NCBI GenBank assembly: GCA_965228905.1
Contig: CBDDII010000003.1
Span: forward strand, 682,001 to 746,000
DNA length: 64,000 nt
Reading direction: 5' to 3'
Source: CALKXV01 sp965228905
Lineage (GTDB): Bacteria > Pseudomonadota > Alphaproteobacteria > Rhodobacterales > Rhodobacteraceae
Below the pieces are notes generated by a model that worked only from the letters and a program-made list of their open reading frames with translations, ran no database searches and was not told where the DNA came from. Position 1 is the first letter of the stretch. Each line of letters starts with the position of its first letter. Made by a program: the position numbers and the translations under genes. Positions 26,307 through 34,719 of this stretch are shown one piece after another.

Positions 26307-26771
26307 CTATAGGCCAAGCTGCGAAAGACCGGGGTGATCTTCGGGGCGCGGCCCCAGGGGCCAGCGCATCAGGCGGGCGTCCTCGGCAATCGGCAAGTCG
26401 TTAATTGAGGCGATGCGTCGGGCCATCAGCCCGTCGGGTGCGAATTCCCAGTTTTCGTTCCCGAAGGCGCGAAACCAGGTGCCGCTGTCATCGCGATATT
26501 CATAGGCAAAGCGCACCGCGATGCGGTTGCCGCCATGTGACCAAAGCTCTTTGACAAGGCGATAGTCATGCTCGCGCGCCCACTTGCGGGTCAGGAAAGC
26601 CACGATCTGGTTCCGCCCGCTGAATCGTTCTGCACGGTTCCGCCAAATGCTGTCGGGTGTATAGGCCAGGGCGACTTTTCCCGGATCGCGCCCGTTCCAG
26701 GCGTTCTCGGCCAGTTTCACCTTTTCGATGGCGGTTTCTTCGCTGAAGGGTGGGATCGGCGGGCGGGGCAT
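26307..26771 (-). CDS. DUF1348 (SnoaL/NTF2-like) protein
   Basis: 154 residues, start at 26771 chosen because earlier codons in the frame are not conserved-looking. WNGRDPGKVALAYTPDSIWRNRAERFSGR and the block WFRAFGNENWEFAPDGLM are the DUF1348 signature, a cone-shaped NTF2-like fold. Function of the family is unknown. It is the first gene of the minus-strand group facing tetR, with two matched operators between, so it is probably the main TetR-controlled gene. Confidence 0.8.
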   Translation of the reverse strand: MPRPPIPPFSEETAIEKVKLAENAWNGRDPGKVALAYTPDSIWRNRAERFSGRNQIVAFLTRKWAREHDYRLVKELWSHGGNRIAVRFAYEYRDDSGTWFRAFGNENWEFAPDGLMARRIASINDLPIAEDARLMRWPLGPRPEDHPGLSQLGL

Positions 26772-26950
26772 GAGGCTGTCCTTTTGTCTTTCGGGGATGT
26801 CAGCGCCCCGGTCCGGGAGCAAAGGTAGGGGAAGGGCGACCGGGGCGCTGGGCCGTGTTCAGGCTGGGCAGGCCGTCACCACGGACGCTGTGTTGGGATT
26901 TGACCGTTAGAGCGTGAGCGATTCTCCGTGTTGCGTTGGTATCGTGCATA

Positions 26951-26970
26951 AAACAGACTGGTCTGTCTAT
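26951..26970 (-). promoter_or_regulatory. Candidate TetR operator 1
   Basis: Read on the minus strand it begins ATAGACAGAC and contains the imperfect palindrome CAGAC-CAGTCTG; it is the mirror image of the site at 27046-27065, placed nearer the DUF1348 promoter. Confidence 0.6.
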
Positions 26971-27045
26971 TTGTCAATCAATTTTTGCAATCTGGAGGGG
27001 TATAATTGGAATTTACGCAAGGAGAGGCTTGAAAACTTGAGAAAA

Positions 27046-27065
27046 ATAGACAGACTTGTCTGGCC
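27046..27065 (+). promoter_or_regulatory. Candidate TetR operator 2
   Basis: ATAGACAGACTTGTCTGG is a near-palindrome (CAGACnnGTCTG) repeated in inverted orientation at 26951-26970. It lies 17 bases before the tetR start, where a bound repressor would block transcription of its own gene. Confidence 0.6.
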
Positions 27066-27082
27066 AATAAAAGGAGCAAACT

Positions 27083-27667
27083 GTGCCCTCACGTCGTGAC
27101 GATCTGGTCGATACCGCGCTTCGGCTGTTTTACAAGCATGGATTCAACGCCACGGGAATCGATCGGATTCTGGCCGAATCCGGAGTCGCCAAGATGACGC
27201 TTTACAAGCATTTCCGATCCAAGGACGAACTTATCCTTGCAGCCTTGCAGTTGCGTGATGAGCGTTTTCGCAACTGGTTGATGGGTGAAATGGAGCGCGC
27301 CGCGACCGATCCGAAAGCGCGTCTTCTGGCGATGTTCGATGCGCTGGAAATCTGGTTTCGGGGAAAGGCTTTCAAGGGGCTGGGATTCTCCGGCTGCGCC
27401 TTCATCAACGCATCGGCCGAATTTCCAGACCAGGATCACCCGGCGCATCGGCTGTCTGCGGAACACAAGAGGCGCATCGTGGAATACCTGGCTGGCCTTG
27501 CCAAAGAGGCCGGTATCGCGGAACCGGAAACCCTGGCCGAGCAACTGGCGCTGTTGAAGGAGGGCGCAATTGCCACTGCGCAGGTTCGCAATATGCCAGA
27601 AGCGGCCAAACTGGCCAAGAGGATGGCTGCATCGTTGATCGAGGCGGCGGAAAACCGAAGCGCGTAA
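27083..27667 (+). CDS. TetR-family repressor
   Basis: 194 residues from a GTG with AGGAG before it. The N-terminal helix-turn-helix reads LYKHFRSKDELILAALQLRD after GIDRILAESGVAKMTLYK, typical of TetR. The C-terminal domain (about 60-190) has SGCAFINASAEF, seen in the subgroup that controls NTF2-like or oxidoreductase genes. It faces the DUF1348/PNPOx genes, with a 311-base gap holding two matching operators, so self-control and control of the facing genes is likely. The ligand is unknown. Confidence 0.9.
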   Translation: MPSRRDDLVDTALRLFYKHGFNATGIDRILAESGVAKMTLYKHFRSKDELILAALQLRDERFRNWLMGEMERAATDPKARLLAMFDALEIWFRGKAFKGLGFSGCAFINASAEFPDQDHPAHRLSAEHKRRIVEYLAGLAKEAGIAEPETLAEQLALLKEGAIATAQVRNMPEAAKLAKRMAASLIEAAENRSA

Positions 27668-27875
27668 TGGCATTCCCAAAACGTTTGGCTAATGACAAGT
27701 TGACCATGTCCAAACTCGACGACCCGTGCTCGGCATTCCACGAGAGCGGCAGCTTTAGGGGGCTGCAGCGCCGCAAAATTGACGAGTGTCGAAAGGTGGG
27801 AATGGGCCGAGGTCGAGCATCCAAGATCGGGTAGGGTGTCGTGACCGGTCTGGTCAGGCAGCCGCCTAAGTTCTT
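27668..27875. other. Convergent spacer
   Basis: About 200 bases between tetR and the end of the leftward SDR gene. No gene is supported; no clear terminator with a T-run was seen. Confidence 0.4.
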
Positions 27876-28601
27876 TCAACGAGTCAAGAAACCGCCGTCG
27901 ATTGGCAATGCCAGGCCGTTGATCATTGCCGAGGCATCGCTCAGAAGGAACGAGATTACTTCCGCTACGTCAGATGTCTCGGCAAACCGGCCGGAGGGCA
28001 TACGCGAGAGAATAGGCTCTGATTTCTCGGGATCGCTCCAGGCGCGGGCGGCAAGTTCGGTCATCGTGACGATCGGGTTGATGCAGTTCACCCGGATGCC
28101 ATGCTTGCCCAATTCGTTTGTCATGACCCGGCTCATCGCATCCATGGCCCCCTTGGATGCGCAATAGGATGCGTGATCGTCGAACCCGATGAAGGACGAG
28201 ATGCTGGAGACGTTCACGATTGCGCCCCCTCCGCCAGCGGCAACACGGGCGCGAGCGTATTCCTGGGCCACGATCATGGCCGAGCGGACGTTGACCGCCT
28301 GTACCTGATCGAAGGCTTCGACGGTGACTTCGAGGAACGGTTGCAGGACATTGATACCCGCGCAATTGACCAAGAGATCGGCGGGCAGGCCCGAAAGGGC
28401 CGCTTCGCGTGCGGCCTTGGCGTCTTCCAGATCGACGACAACGGATTTGCATCCGATTTCGCTTTCAAGGCTTTCCAGGTCGGAGGCCGTGCGGGACAGC
28501 GCGACGATGCTTGCGCCGCGTGACGCAAGCAGTTTTGCCGTTTCGCGCCCGATGCCCTTGCCCGCGCCGGTGATGAGAACTGTCTTTCCGTCGAATGTCA
28601 T
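27876..28601 (-). CDS. L-xylulose reductase-like short-chain dehydrogenase
   Basis: 241 residues. The Rossmann motif is TGAGKGIGRETAKLL, the catalytic residues are Ser in NVSSISSFIG and Tyr/Lys in YCASKGA, and the blocks CAGINVLQPFLEVT and MPSGRFAE fit the DCXR (L-xylulose/dicarbonyl reductase) subgroup closely. Together with the polyol dehydrogenase whose stop overlaps its start (ATGA), it would interconvert a pentitol and keto-sugars. I chose the ATG at 28601 over a longer frame that lacks a match to the family. NAD(P) preference cannot be read with confidence. Confidence 0.85.
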   Translation of the reverse strand: MTFDGKTVLITGAGKGIGRETAKLLASRGASIVALSRTASDLESLESEIGCKSVVVDLEDAKAAREAALSGLPADLLVNCAGINVLQPFLEVTVEAFDQVQAVNVRSAMIVAQEYARARVAAGGGGAIVNVSSISSFIGFDDHASYCASKGAMDAMSRVMTNELGKHGIRVNCINPIVTMTELAARAWSDPEKSEPILSRMPSGRFAETSDVAEVISFLLSDASAMINGLALPIDGGFLTR

Positions 28602-29674
28602 GTTCGCAACCCCATTTCGATCTGCATTTTCACTTCGCCCGGCGGTGCCTGGCTGGCCAGTTCGAAGGCCTTGACGCTTTCTTCGAACGGGAAGGTGCGG
28701 GTGATCAGCGGCGCCACATCGATGGCGCCCGATGCCAGCATGGCCACGCACCTTGGATAGACATGGGCATAACGGAACACATGCTCGACCCGGGCTTCCA
28801 GAAGCTGGGCCGCGGCGACATCATAGGCAATTGGTTCCAGCGGAATGCCGACATAGACGACTGTGCCGCCTGGCTTCAAAGGTTCAAACGCCTGGGCGGC
28901 GGCACGGGTATCGCCCGAGCATTCGTAAACCACATCCGCGCCCCAGCCGTCGGTAAGTTCTGCGACCGTCTCGGCCAGCGAGTCGGAACGCACGTTTACG
29001 GTCGAGACAGGGCCGAGCTTGGCCGCGAGATCAAGTTTTGCATCGTCGACGTCGCTGACAACGACACGGGCGCAGCCTGCCGCGATTGCTGCCAGGACGG
29101 TGACAAGGCCGATTGGGCCCGCCCCGATGACGACTGCCGTGTTGCCGGGCTCGGGTCGTGCCTTGACGACGGAATGAACACCGACGGCAAGGGGTTCGAC
29201 CATCGCGCCAGCGGCAAAGGACACTTCGTCGGGCAGCTTGAACGTGAAATCTGCCGGGTGAACCACGGTCGAACGTAAGACACCATGAACGGGCGGGGTG
29301 GCCCAGAACCGCACGGCGGGGTCAAGGTTGTATTGTCCCAGACGGGTGGCCCGGCCGTTGGGGTCGGGAATGCCGGGTTCCATGCAGACTCGGTCGCCGA
29401 TGTTCAACCCGGTGACATCCTTGCCCTTTTCGATGACGATGCCGGATGCCTCGTGTCCGAGGATCATCGGTTCCTTGACGACGAAGGAACCGATCGCGCC
29501 GTGGGTGTAATAGTGTACGTCCGATCCGCAGATGCCCACTGTGTGAATCGCGATACGGACATCGCGCGGCCCCATGGATTCTTCGACAGAGAATTCGCGC
29601 AGTGACAGTCGATCTTTCCCCTCCAGCACCAGCGCACGCTGATCCAATGCGTCAGCTGAAATTTCTGATCGCAT
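28598..29674 (-). CDS. Zinc-type polyol (xylitol/sorbitol) dehydrogenase
   Basis: 358 residues of the medium-chain dehydrogenase family. The catalytic zinc region reads GICGSDVHYYTHG and GHEASG, with the Glu-containing EPLAVGVHSV further on; the nucleotide loop is VIGAGPIGLV. The structural-zinc cysteine lobe is missing (around residues 90-120 the usual Cys set is replaced by PDPNGRATRLGQ), as in sorbitol dehydrogenases. The start at 29674 has GGGAGG eight bases before it. Likely oxidises a polyol brought in by the sugar ABC transporter next door. Confidence 0.85.
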   Translation of the reverse strand: MRSEISADALDQRALVLEGKDRLSLREFSVEESMGPRDVRIAIHTVGICGSDVHYYTHGAIGSFVVKEPMILGHEASGIVIEKGKDVTGLNIGDRVCMEPGIPDPNGRATRLGQYNLDPAVRFWATPPVHGVLRSTVVHPADFTFKLPDEVSFAAGAMVEPLAVGVHSVVKARPEPGNTAVVIGAGPIGLVTVLAAIAAGCARVVVSDVDDAKLDLAAKLGPVSTVNVRSDSLAETVAELTDGWGADVVYECSGDTRAAAQAFEPLKPGGTVVYVGIPLEPIAYDVAAAQLLEARVEHVFRYAHVYPRCVAMLASGAIDVAPLITRTFPFEESVKAFELASQAPPGEVKMQIEMGLRT

Positions 29675-29774
29675 AGTATCCTCCCTTATTGTTTGTGTCG
29701 AACGTAGAGCAATGTCTTGTGAAGCACCACGTCTTCGTCGACGGGTGCACAAACATTCTTGACTGGTTTGGCTG

Positions 29775-30686
29775 TCACGCGGCTCCTGATGTGGTGCGCG
29801 ACTCTGAATTTCCCGAAACCAGGTCTGCCGATTCGCGGTACTCCGTCGGTGTCTGGCGGCAGACGGAAACGAACTGCCGATTGAAGTTGGCGGTGTTGTT
29901 GAAGCCGGAATCAAAACAGATTTCGGTGATCGGAAGCCGGGTCTCGGTCAGAAGGGTGCAGGCGTGGTGAACACGCAGAAGGTTCACGTAGCGCGCGAAT
30001 GTGTGCCCGGTCTGGCGTTTGAAAAACCGCGAAAAGTTGCTGGCTTCCATGCCGCATAGACCCGCCGCGTCATCCAGCCGAACCGTCTCGGTATAGTATT
30101 CATGCAGGTGGTCGATCACGAGTTGCAAGCGTTTCGACGACTTGGAATGAACGCCAAGGGCTGGGGCACAATGGCTGAGGATGCGCCGTTCCGACGGTTC
30201 CCGACTTAGGCGTTCCAAGAGCTGAAAAAACTGAAAAAGACGCTTTGTGCCAGATGTTTCCCCGATCTGTCGAAGCAGGTCGGCCCCTTCCTTTGCGGTA
30301 GTTCCCGTGAACTCTGTTCCAAAGGCGGCGTCGGCCAGCATCGTTTTCACATGGGCCATTTCGGCGAAGGGTTCGACTGCTGCGTCGGCGAATTCGGAAC
30401 TGAACTGAACAAGCATGTCCCGGTCGGGGATGCGGGCATCTTCGGGAATGTCGCTGACCCAGTTGTGAGGAAGGTTCGGGCCAGTCAGGACCAGGGAGCC
30501 CGCCTGGAAATCGCCGACGAAATCACCAATCATCATCTTGCCAGAGCTATCCTGAATCAGGTGCAACTCGTATTCGGGATGATGATGCCACTTGGCAAGG
30601 TGGTGCGGATAATCATGCACGTTCCATCGAAACGACTCGGTCGGTGCCAGGACGATGACTTCAAAGGCAGGCAATCTTTTTTGCAT
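29775..30686 (-). CDS. AraC-family regulator of the polyol/sugar genes
   Basis: 303 residues from the ATG at 30686; a GTG ten codons earlier is possible but has no ribosome-binding site. The N-terminal cupin (WHHHPEYELHLIQ, GSLVLTGPNLPHNW) would bind a sugar or polyol, and the C-terminal two helix-turn-helix motifs (DDAAGLCGMEASNFSRFF and ITEICFDSGFNNTANFNRQF) bind DNA. It lies between the dehydrogenase pair (same strand) and the ABC transporter (opposite strand), the usual place for the regulator of such a cassette. Confidence 0.9.
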   Translation of the reverse strand: MQKRLPAFEVIVLAPTESFRWNVHDYPHHLAKWHHHPEYELHLIQDSSGKMMIGDFVGDFQAGSLVLTGPNLPHNWVSDIPEDARIPDRDMLVQFSSEFADAAVEPFAEMAHVKTMLADAAFGTEFTGTTAKEGADLLRQIGETSGTKRLFQFFQLLERLSREPSERRILSHCAPALGVHSKSSKRLQLVIDHLHEYYTETVRLDDAAGLCGMEASNFSRFFKRQTGHTFARYVNLLRVHHACTLLTETRLPITEICFDSGFNNTANFNRQFVSVCRQTPTEYRESADLVSGNSESRTTSGAA

Positions 30687-30912
30687 CAAGCAGTGTTCCC
30701 GATCTGAAATTTTCACGGAGTATAGGTGGTGAGAGGGGATCTTAAAAGCGCCCAGATTTTCACCAAATAATCAAGAATGTTTGTGACATTGTGGGATTAC
30801 ACGTCGCGCGACCATTTTTTCGTGTCTAGGCTTTGGAGATGAATCCGCGAAGGTTTGGCGCCGGGAGACCGCCTTGAAACCTGTTGTGCGGGCGATACCA
30901 GGGGAGGGAATC

Positions 30913-31692
30913 GTGACTAACGATGGAACGGGTTCGGCATTTCTGAGCGCCAGAGGTCTGAACAAGTATTTCGGCGGCCTGCGCGCGCTTTGCGACATCG
31001 ACATCGACGTGCACAAGGGTGAAGTCCTTGCGCTGGTCGGCGACAACGGGGCGGGCAAATCCACCCTGATCAAAGCGCTTTCAGGCGCGCTTGTGCCGGA
31101 CGACGGTCAGATCACTGTCGACGGTTCGACCGTTGATTTCAGATCCCCCAATGACGCCACCGCGGTCGGAATCGAGACGGTTCACCAGAGCCTCGGCCTG
31201 GTCGATGAACTGGACGTCCCGCAGAACGTTTATCTGGGTCGCGAGATCAGCAGACGTGCCTTCGGGCTTTTCCCGACGCTGGACAAGGTCGAGATGCGCG
31301 ACCGGACCCGCGAGCTTCTTCAGAATTTCAGTATCGGGCTTCCGACGCTGAACGAACCCGTTCGCCGGTTGTCGGGCGGGCAAAGACAGATCATCGCGAT
31401 AAGCCGGCTGCTTTTGGGTAAGCCGCAGCTCCTCATCATGGACGAGCCTATGGCCGCGCTTGGCGTGGACGAGGGTTCAAAGGTTCTCGATCTGGTGGTG
31501 CGCCTGCGCGAGGAAGGCATGGCCATCCTGATGATTTCGCACAACCTCGAACACGTCTTTTCCATCGCCGATCGGATCGCCGTGATGAAGAACGGGCGGA
31601 TGGTTGGCGTCGTCGATACGTCGGACGTCACGCGCTCGGAAATCGTTTCGATGATTACAATCGGTGACCGGGTAGAGGAGCAAGCGGCATGA
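30913..31692 (+). CDS. Sugar ABC transporter ATP-binding protein (single nucleotide-binding domain)
   Basis: 259 residues from a GTG four bases after GGGGAGGG. Walker A is GDNGAGKSTL, the signature is LSGGQRQ and Walker B is LLIMDEPMAALGV; the usual Thr of DEPTAALG is Met here. It is a one-domain CUT2-type ATPase, half the length of RbsA, so it must work as a homodimer. It overlaps the permease start by four bases (ATGA). It energises uptake of the substrate bound by the binding protein two genes on. Confidence 0.9.
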   Translation: MTNDGTGSAFLSARGLNKYFGGLRALCDIDIDVHKGEVLALVGDNGAGKSTLIKALSGALVPDDGQITVDGSTVDFRSPNDATAVGIETVHQSLGLVDELDVPQNVYLGREISRRAFGLFPTLDKVEMRDRTRELLQNFSIGLPTLNEPVRRLSGGQRQIIAISRLLLGKPQLLIMDEPMAALGVDEGSKVLDLVVRLREEGMAILMISHNLEHVFSIADRIAVMKNGRMVGVVDTSDVTRSEIVSMITIGDRVEEQAA

Positions 31693-32723
31693 GCGCGACC
31701 AGTGCAATAGAGACCTCGGCGAAATCCATCGGACATGCCGACCGCCGTTTCCGTCTGGAAAGCCTTGGGCTGACCATTGTTCTATTGGCTCTCATCGTTC
31801 TTTTCAGCGTCATCAATCCAAGGTTCGCGACCTATGCGAACATGCTGAACGTCCTTACGCAGGCGTCGACCTATGTCATCGTTGCAATGGGCATGACGTT
31901 GGTGATCACCAAGGGCGGTATCGACCTGTCTGTCGGCTCGCTGATGGCGCTTGTCACATGCGTTGCGTTTTCCTTCATGAATGACGGGATGCATTATGTG
32001 CCCGCTTTGCTGATCATGTTCGGCTTCGCCGTACTCCTGGGGGCCTTCAACGGCATGGTCGTTGCCTTTCTGGCCGTGCCCGCGCTGATTGCGACCCTTG
32101 GCACCATGGTGGCATTCCGCGGGTTGGCATTGCTGCACTCGGCGGGCGAGCTTTACTTCGGTCTGCCGGCACCGGTTGTCTGGCTGGGGCAGGGCGATGT
32201 GCTTGGCATCCCCACGCCGATCATCATCGCGGCCCTGTTCGTGCTGATGACCTACTGGCTGTTCAATCACACGAAATTCGGCGTGCACGTCCGCGCGATC
32301 GGCGGCAACCGCGAGGCGGCGCGTCTGGCCGGTGTGCCGGTCAGCCGGACCGAAGTTGCCGTCTATGCCTTCATGGGGTTTGCCGTTGCAACAGGCGGAC
32401 TGCTTTGGATGGCGCGGATCGACGGCACGCAGGCGACCCTTGGCACGGCGATGGAGATCCACATCATCGCCGCGACGATCATCGGTGGGACAAGCCTGTT
32501 CGGCGGGCGCGGCACGATCTATGGCACGCTTCTTGGGGCGCTTCTGCTGACCATGCTGAACAACGCACTGGTCATCGCCGGGGTCGAATTCTTTTGGCAA
32601 CTGGTCGCCATCGGTTTCATCGTCATCGTCGCTGTTACGATCACCAACATCCGCGAGAACCGGATCAGCTGGATCAACCAGCTAAGAGGTCAGCGTGCCG
32701 CTGCAAGAAAACGGCGCGGCTGA
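31689..32723 (+). CDS. Sugar ABC transporter permease (RbsC-like)
   Basis: 344 residues with about ten membrane spans. The BPD_transp_2 signature is visible in KGGIDLSVGSLMAL and IGGNREAARLAGV, and the C-terminal GTSLFGGRGTIYGTLLGALLL. It forms the homodimeric channel with the ATPase. Its start overlaps the ATPase stop and the binding-protein gene follows 27 bases after its end. Confidence 0.9.
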   Translation: MSATSAIETSAKSIGHADRRFRLESLGLTIVLLALIVLFSVINPRFATYANMLNVLTQASTYVIVAMGMTLVITKGGIDLSVGSLMALVTCVAFSFMNDGMHYVPALLIMFGFAVLLGAFNGMVVAFLAVPALIATLGTMVAFRGLALLHSAGELYFGLPAPVVWLGQGDVLGIPTPIIIAALFVLMTYWLFNHTKFGVHVRAIGGNREAARLAGVPVSRTEVAVYAFMGFAVATGGLLWMARIDGTQATLGTAMEIHIIAATIIGGTSLFGGRGTIYGTLLGALLLTMLNNALVIAGVEFFWQLVAIGFIVIVAVTITNIRENRISWINQLRGQRAAARKRRG

Positions 32724-32750
32724 GAATTGGATAAATTGGGAGGAAGAAAA

Positions 32751-33746
32751 ATGAAGCTTACGAAAAGAACATTGCTGGCAGGCATTTCTGCGCTCGCTGC
32801 AAGCATTGCTGCCGCACCTGCAGTTCAGGCCCAAGACGAGAAGATCGAGATCGCCTATCTGTCGCCGTCCTTTGACATTTCGGATGCCTGGGAGCGTGTC
32901 TACTGGTCAATGCGCGGCAGGCTGGACGAGTTGGATGTCGAGTACGATGTGATCCAACTGGCTGTTCAGGACGCGACCGATCACGCGGGGCAACTTGCGC
33001 AAGTCGAAAGCGTCATCCAGCGTGGCGTGGACTACGTGATGCTTGGGGCAACCGAGTACGAGTCCGCAATTCCCGGACTCAGAAAGCTGAAGGCGGCGGG
33101 CATTCCCGTTGTCGTCTACAACTTCCTTGAACCTCACGAGGATGAAAGCGCCCGCGCGATGCAGTACATCGCCTTCGACCACTATGAAGGCGGGCGGATC
33201 GCTGGCGAGTGGGCCGCCGAACGGCTTGGCGGCAGCGGCAAGCTGGCGGTCCTGCAGGGTGTTCCCGGCGTGGTCAGCGACAAGCGCATGAACGGGTTCC
33301 TGAGTGTCGTCGAACAGCACCCCGACATCGAAGTGGTGATCGGCGTTCACACGGATTTCGATCGTCTGAAGGCCTTTGACGCAACCAACAACCTGATTGC
33401 TGCCCATCCCGACCTTGACCTGATCTACGGCGTCTCGACCGGTGTGGGGCTTGGTATCGGGCAATCGCTCAAGGCGGCCGGGCTGTCGGACAAGATTTAT
33501 TCGATGGGGTTCGGCGGCACGGGCGACGAAATCATCGCGATGGAAGAAGGCTGGCTCAGCGCCTCGCCACTGCGTTCGATTGATGACAGTGGCGTTGCAG
33601 TCGCCGATGCCTTCGTCGCCCATATGAAGGGTGAAAATGTCGAGCCGGTCTGGTCGGGGCCCTTCATCATGGTGGACTATGAGTCCGATGCGGACGACAT
33701 CGTGAAACACGCGAACCGGTATTCCAGCCAGCAAATGGGCCGGTAG
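32751..33746 (+). CDS. Sugar ABC transporter periplasmic binding protein (RbsB-like)
   Basis: 331 residues. A cleavable signal peptide (MKLTKRTLLAGISALAASIA, AQA-Q site) leads into a type I periplasmic-binding fold with VESVIQRGVDYVMLGATEYE and VVYNFL. The ATG at 32751, preceded by GGGAGG, is taken over an upstream in-frame TTG. The neighbouring polyol dehydrogenases suggest a polyol or pentose ligand, but the fold alone does not tell. Confidence 0.88.
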   Translation: MKLTKRTLLAGISALAASIAAAPAVQAQDEKIEIAYLSPSFDISDAWERVYWSMRGRLDELDVEYDVIQLAVQDATDHAGQLAQVESVIQRGVDYVMLGATEYESAIPGLRKLKAAGIPVVVYNFLEPHEDESARAMQYIAFDHYEGGRIAGEWAAERLGGSGKLAVLQGVPGVVSDKRMNGFLSVVEQHPDIEVVIGVHTDFDRLKAFDATNNLIAAHPDLDLIYGVSTGVGLGIGQSLKAAGLSDKIYSMGFGGTGDEIIAMEEGWLSASPLRSIDDSGVAVADAFVAHMKGENVEPVWSGPFIMVDYESDADDIVKHANRYSSQQMGR

Positions 33747-33812
33747 ACCGCAGATTCCGTTGGCGCCGGGATGCCCTTGGCGCCGACACTGCTTTAAGCG
33801 ATGAGGCTTCGG

Positions 33813-34592
33813 ATGGATCTTGAACTTGCAGGAAAGCTCGCGGTCGTGACCGGGGCGTCAAAAGGCATCGGGCTGGGTATGGCGCGCGCGTTTGCGCGTG
33901 AAGGTGCGAATGTGGTCGTGACTGCACGAACTGCCTCCGAGATCGAGAAGGCGGCAAAGTCAATTTCGAAAGAATTCGGAGTCGACGCCGTGCCGGTGGC
34001 ATCGGATGTCTCGACCAGAGCAGGCTGCGACGCCATAATCGCGGCCGCCGCGAAAGCGGGTGGTGCGGACATCTTTATCTCGAACGCGGGAACGGGGTCG
34101 AACGAAACAGTTGCCGAAGCACCTGACCAGAAATGGCAGGATTTCTGGGAACTGCATGTGATGGCGGCTGTCCGGCTTTCAAGGGGACTGGCCGACCAGA
34201 TGGAAGCGAAAGGTGGCGGCGCGATGCTGATGAATGCGTCGATCTGCGCGGTGCAACCGCTTTGGTACGAGCCGATCTACAACACCACCAAGGCGGCGCT
34301 TTTGATGTTTGGCAAATGCCTGTCCAGCGAGATGATCAAGCGCAACATCCGGGTGAACACTCTCAACCCGGGCCTGATCCGGACCCCCGATTGGGAAAAC
34401 ACGGCCAGAGAATTGAGGGGTGAGGACTGGGAGCTTTACCTGGCAGAGGTCGCCGAAGAACATGCAGACATCAAGCGTTTCGGCAGTGTCGAGGAACTTG
34501 CCGATTTTTGTGTATTCCTTTGTTCTCCACGGGCATCGTACTCCGTTGGATCCGCCTATCACGTTGATGGTGGGATGCTGAAAGTGAGCTGA
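33813..34592 (+). CDS. Short-chain dehydrogenase/reductase
   Basis: 259 residues. The Rossmann motif is TGASKGIGLGMA, the substrate Ser is in NASICAV and the Tyr/Lys pair is YNTTKAA. The start at 33813 has GAGG before it; an in-frame ATG four codons earlier is possible. It follows the binding protein by 66 bases on the same strand and so probably belongs to the sugar ABC cassette, adding a second oxidation step. Substrate not identified. Confidence 0.8.
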   Translation: MDLELAGKLAVVTGASKGIGLGMARAFAREGANVVVTARTASEIEKAAKSISKEFGVDAVPVASDVSTRAGCDAIIAAAAKAGGADIFISNAGTGSNETVAEAPDQKWQDFWELHVMAAVRLSRGLADQMEAKGGGAMLMNASICAVQPLWYEPIYNTTKAALLMFGKCLSSEMIKRNIRVNTLNPGLIRTPDWENTARELRGEDWELYLAEVAEEHADIKRFGSVEELADFCVFLCSPRASYSVGSAYHVDGGMLKVS

Positions 34593-34719
34593 CCGCTGCC
34601 CGTGATGTAAGATCTGTCCAAGACGACTACAGCACGTCGATCAAGGTGCGCTTTCCGTTCGGGTTGGTGTGATCCGTGTTCGGCTGCGTGCTTTGCGCCG
34701 GGTACAGGCCAATTAAGCC

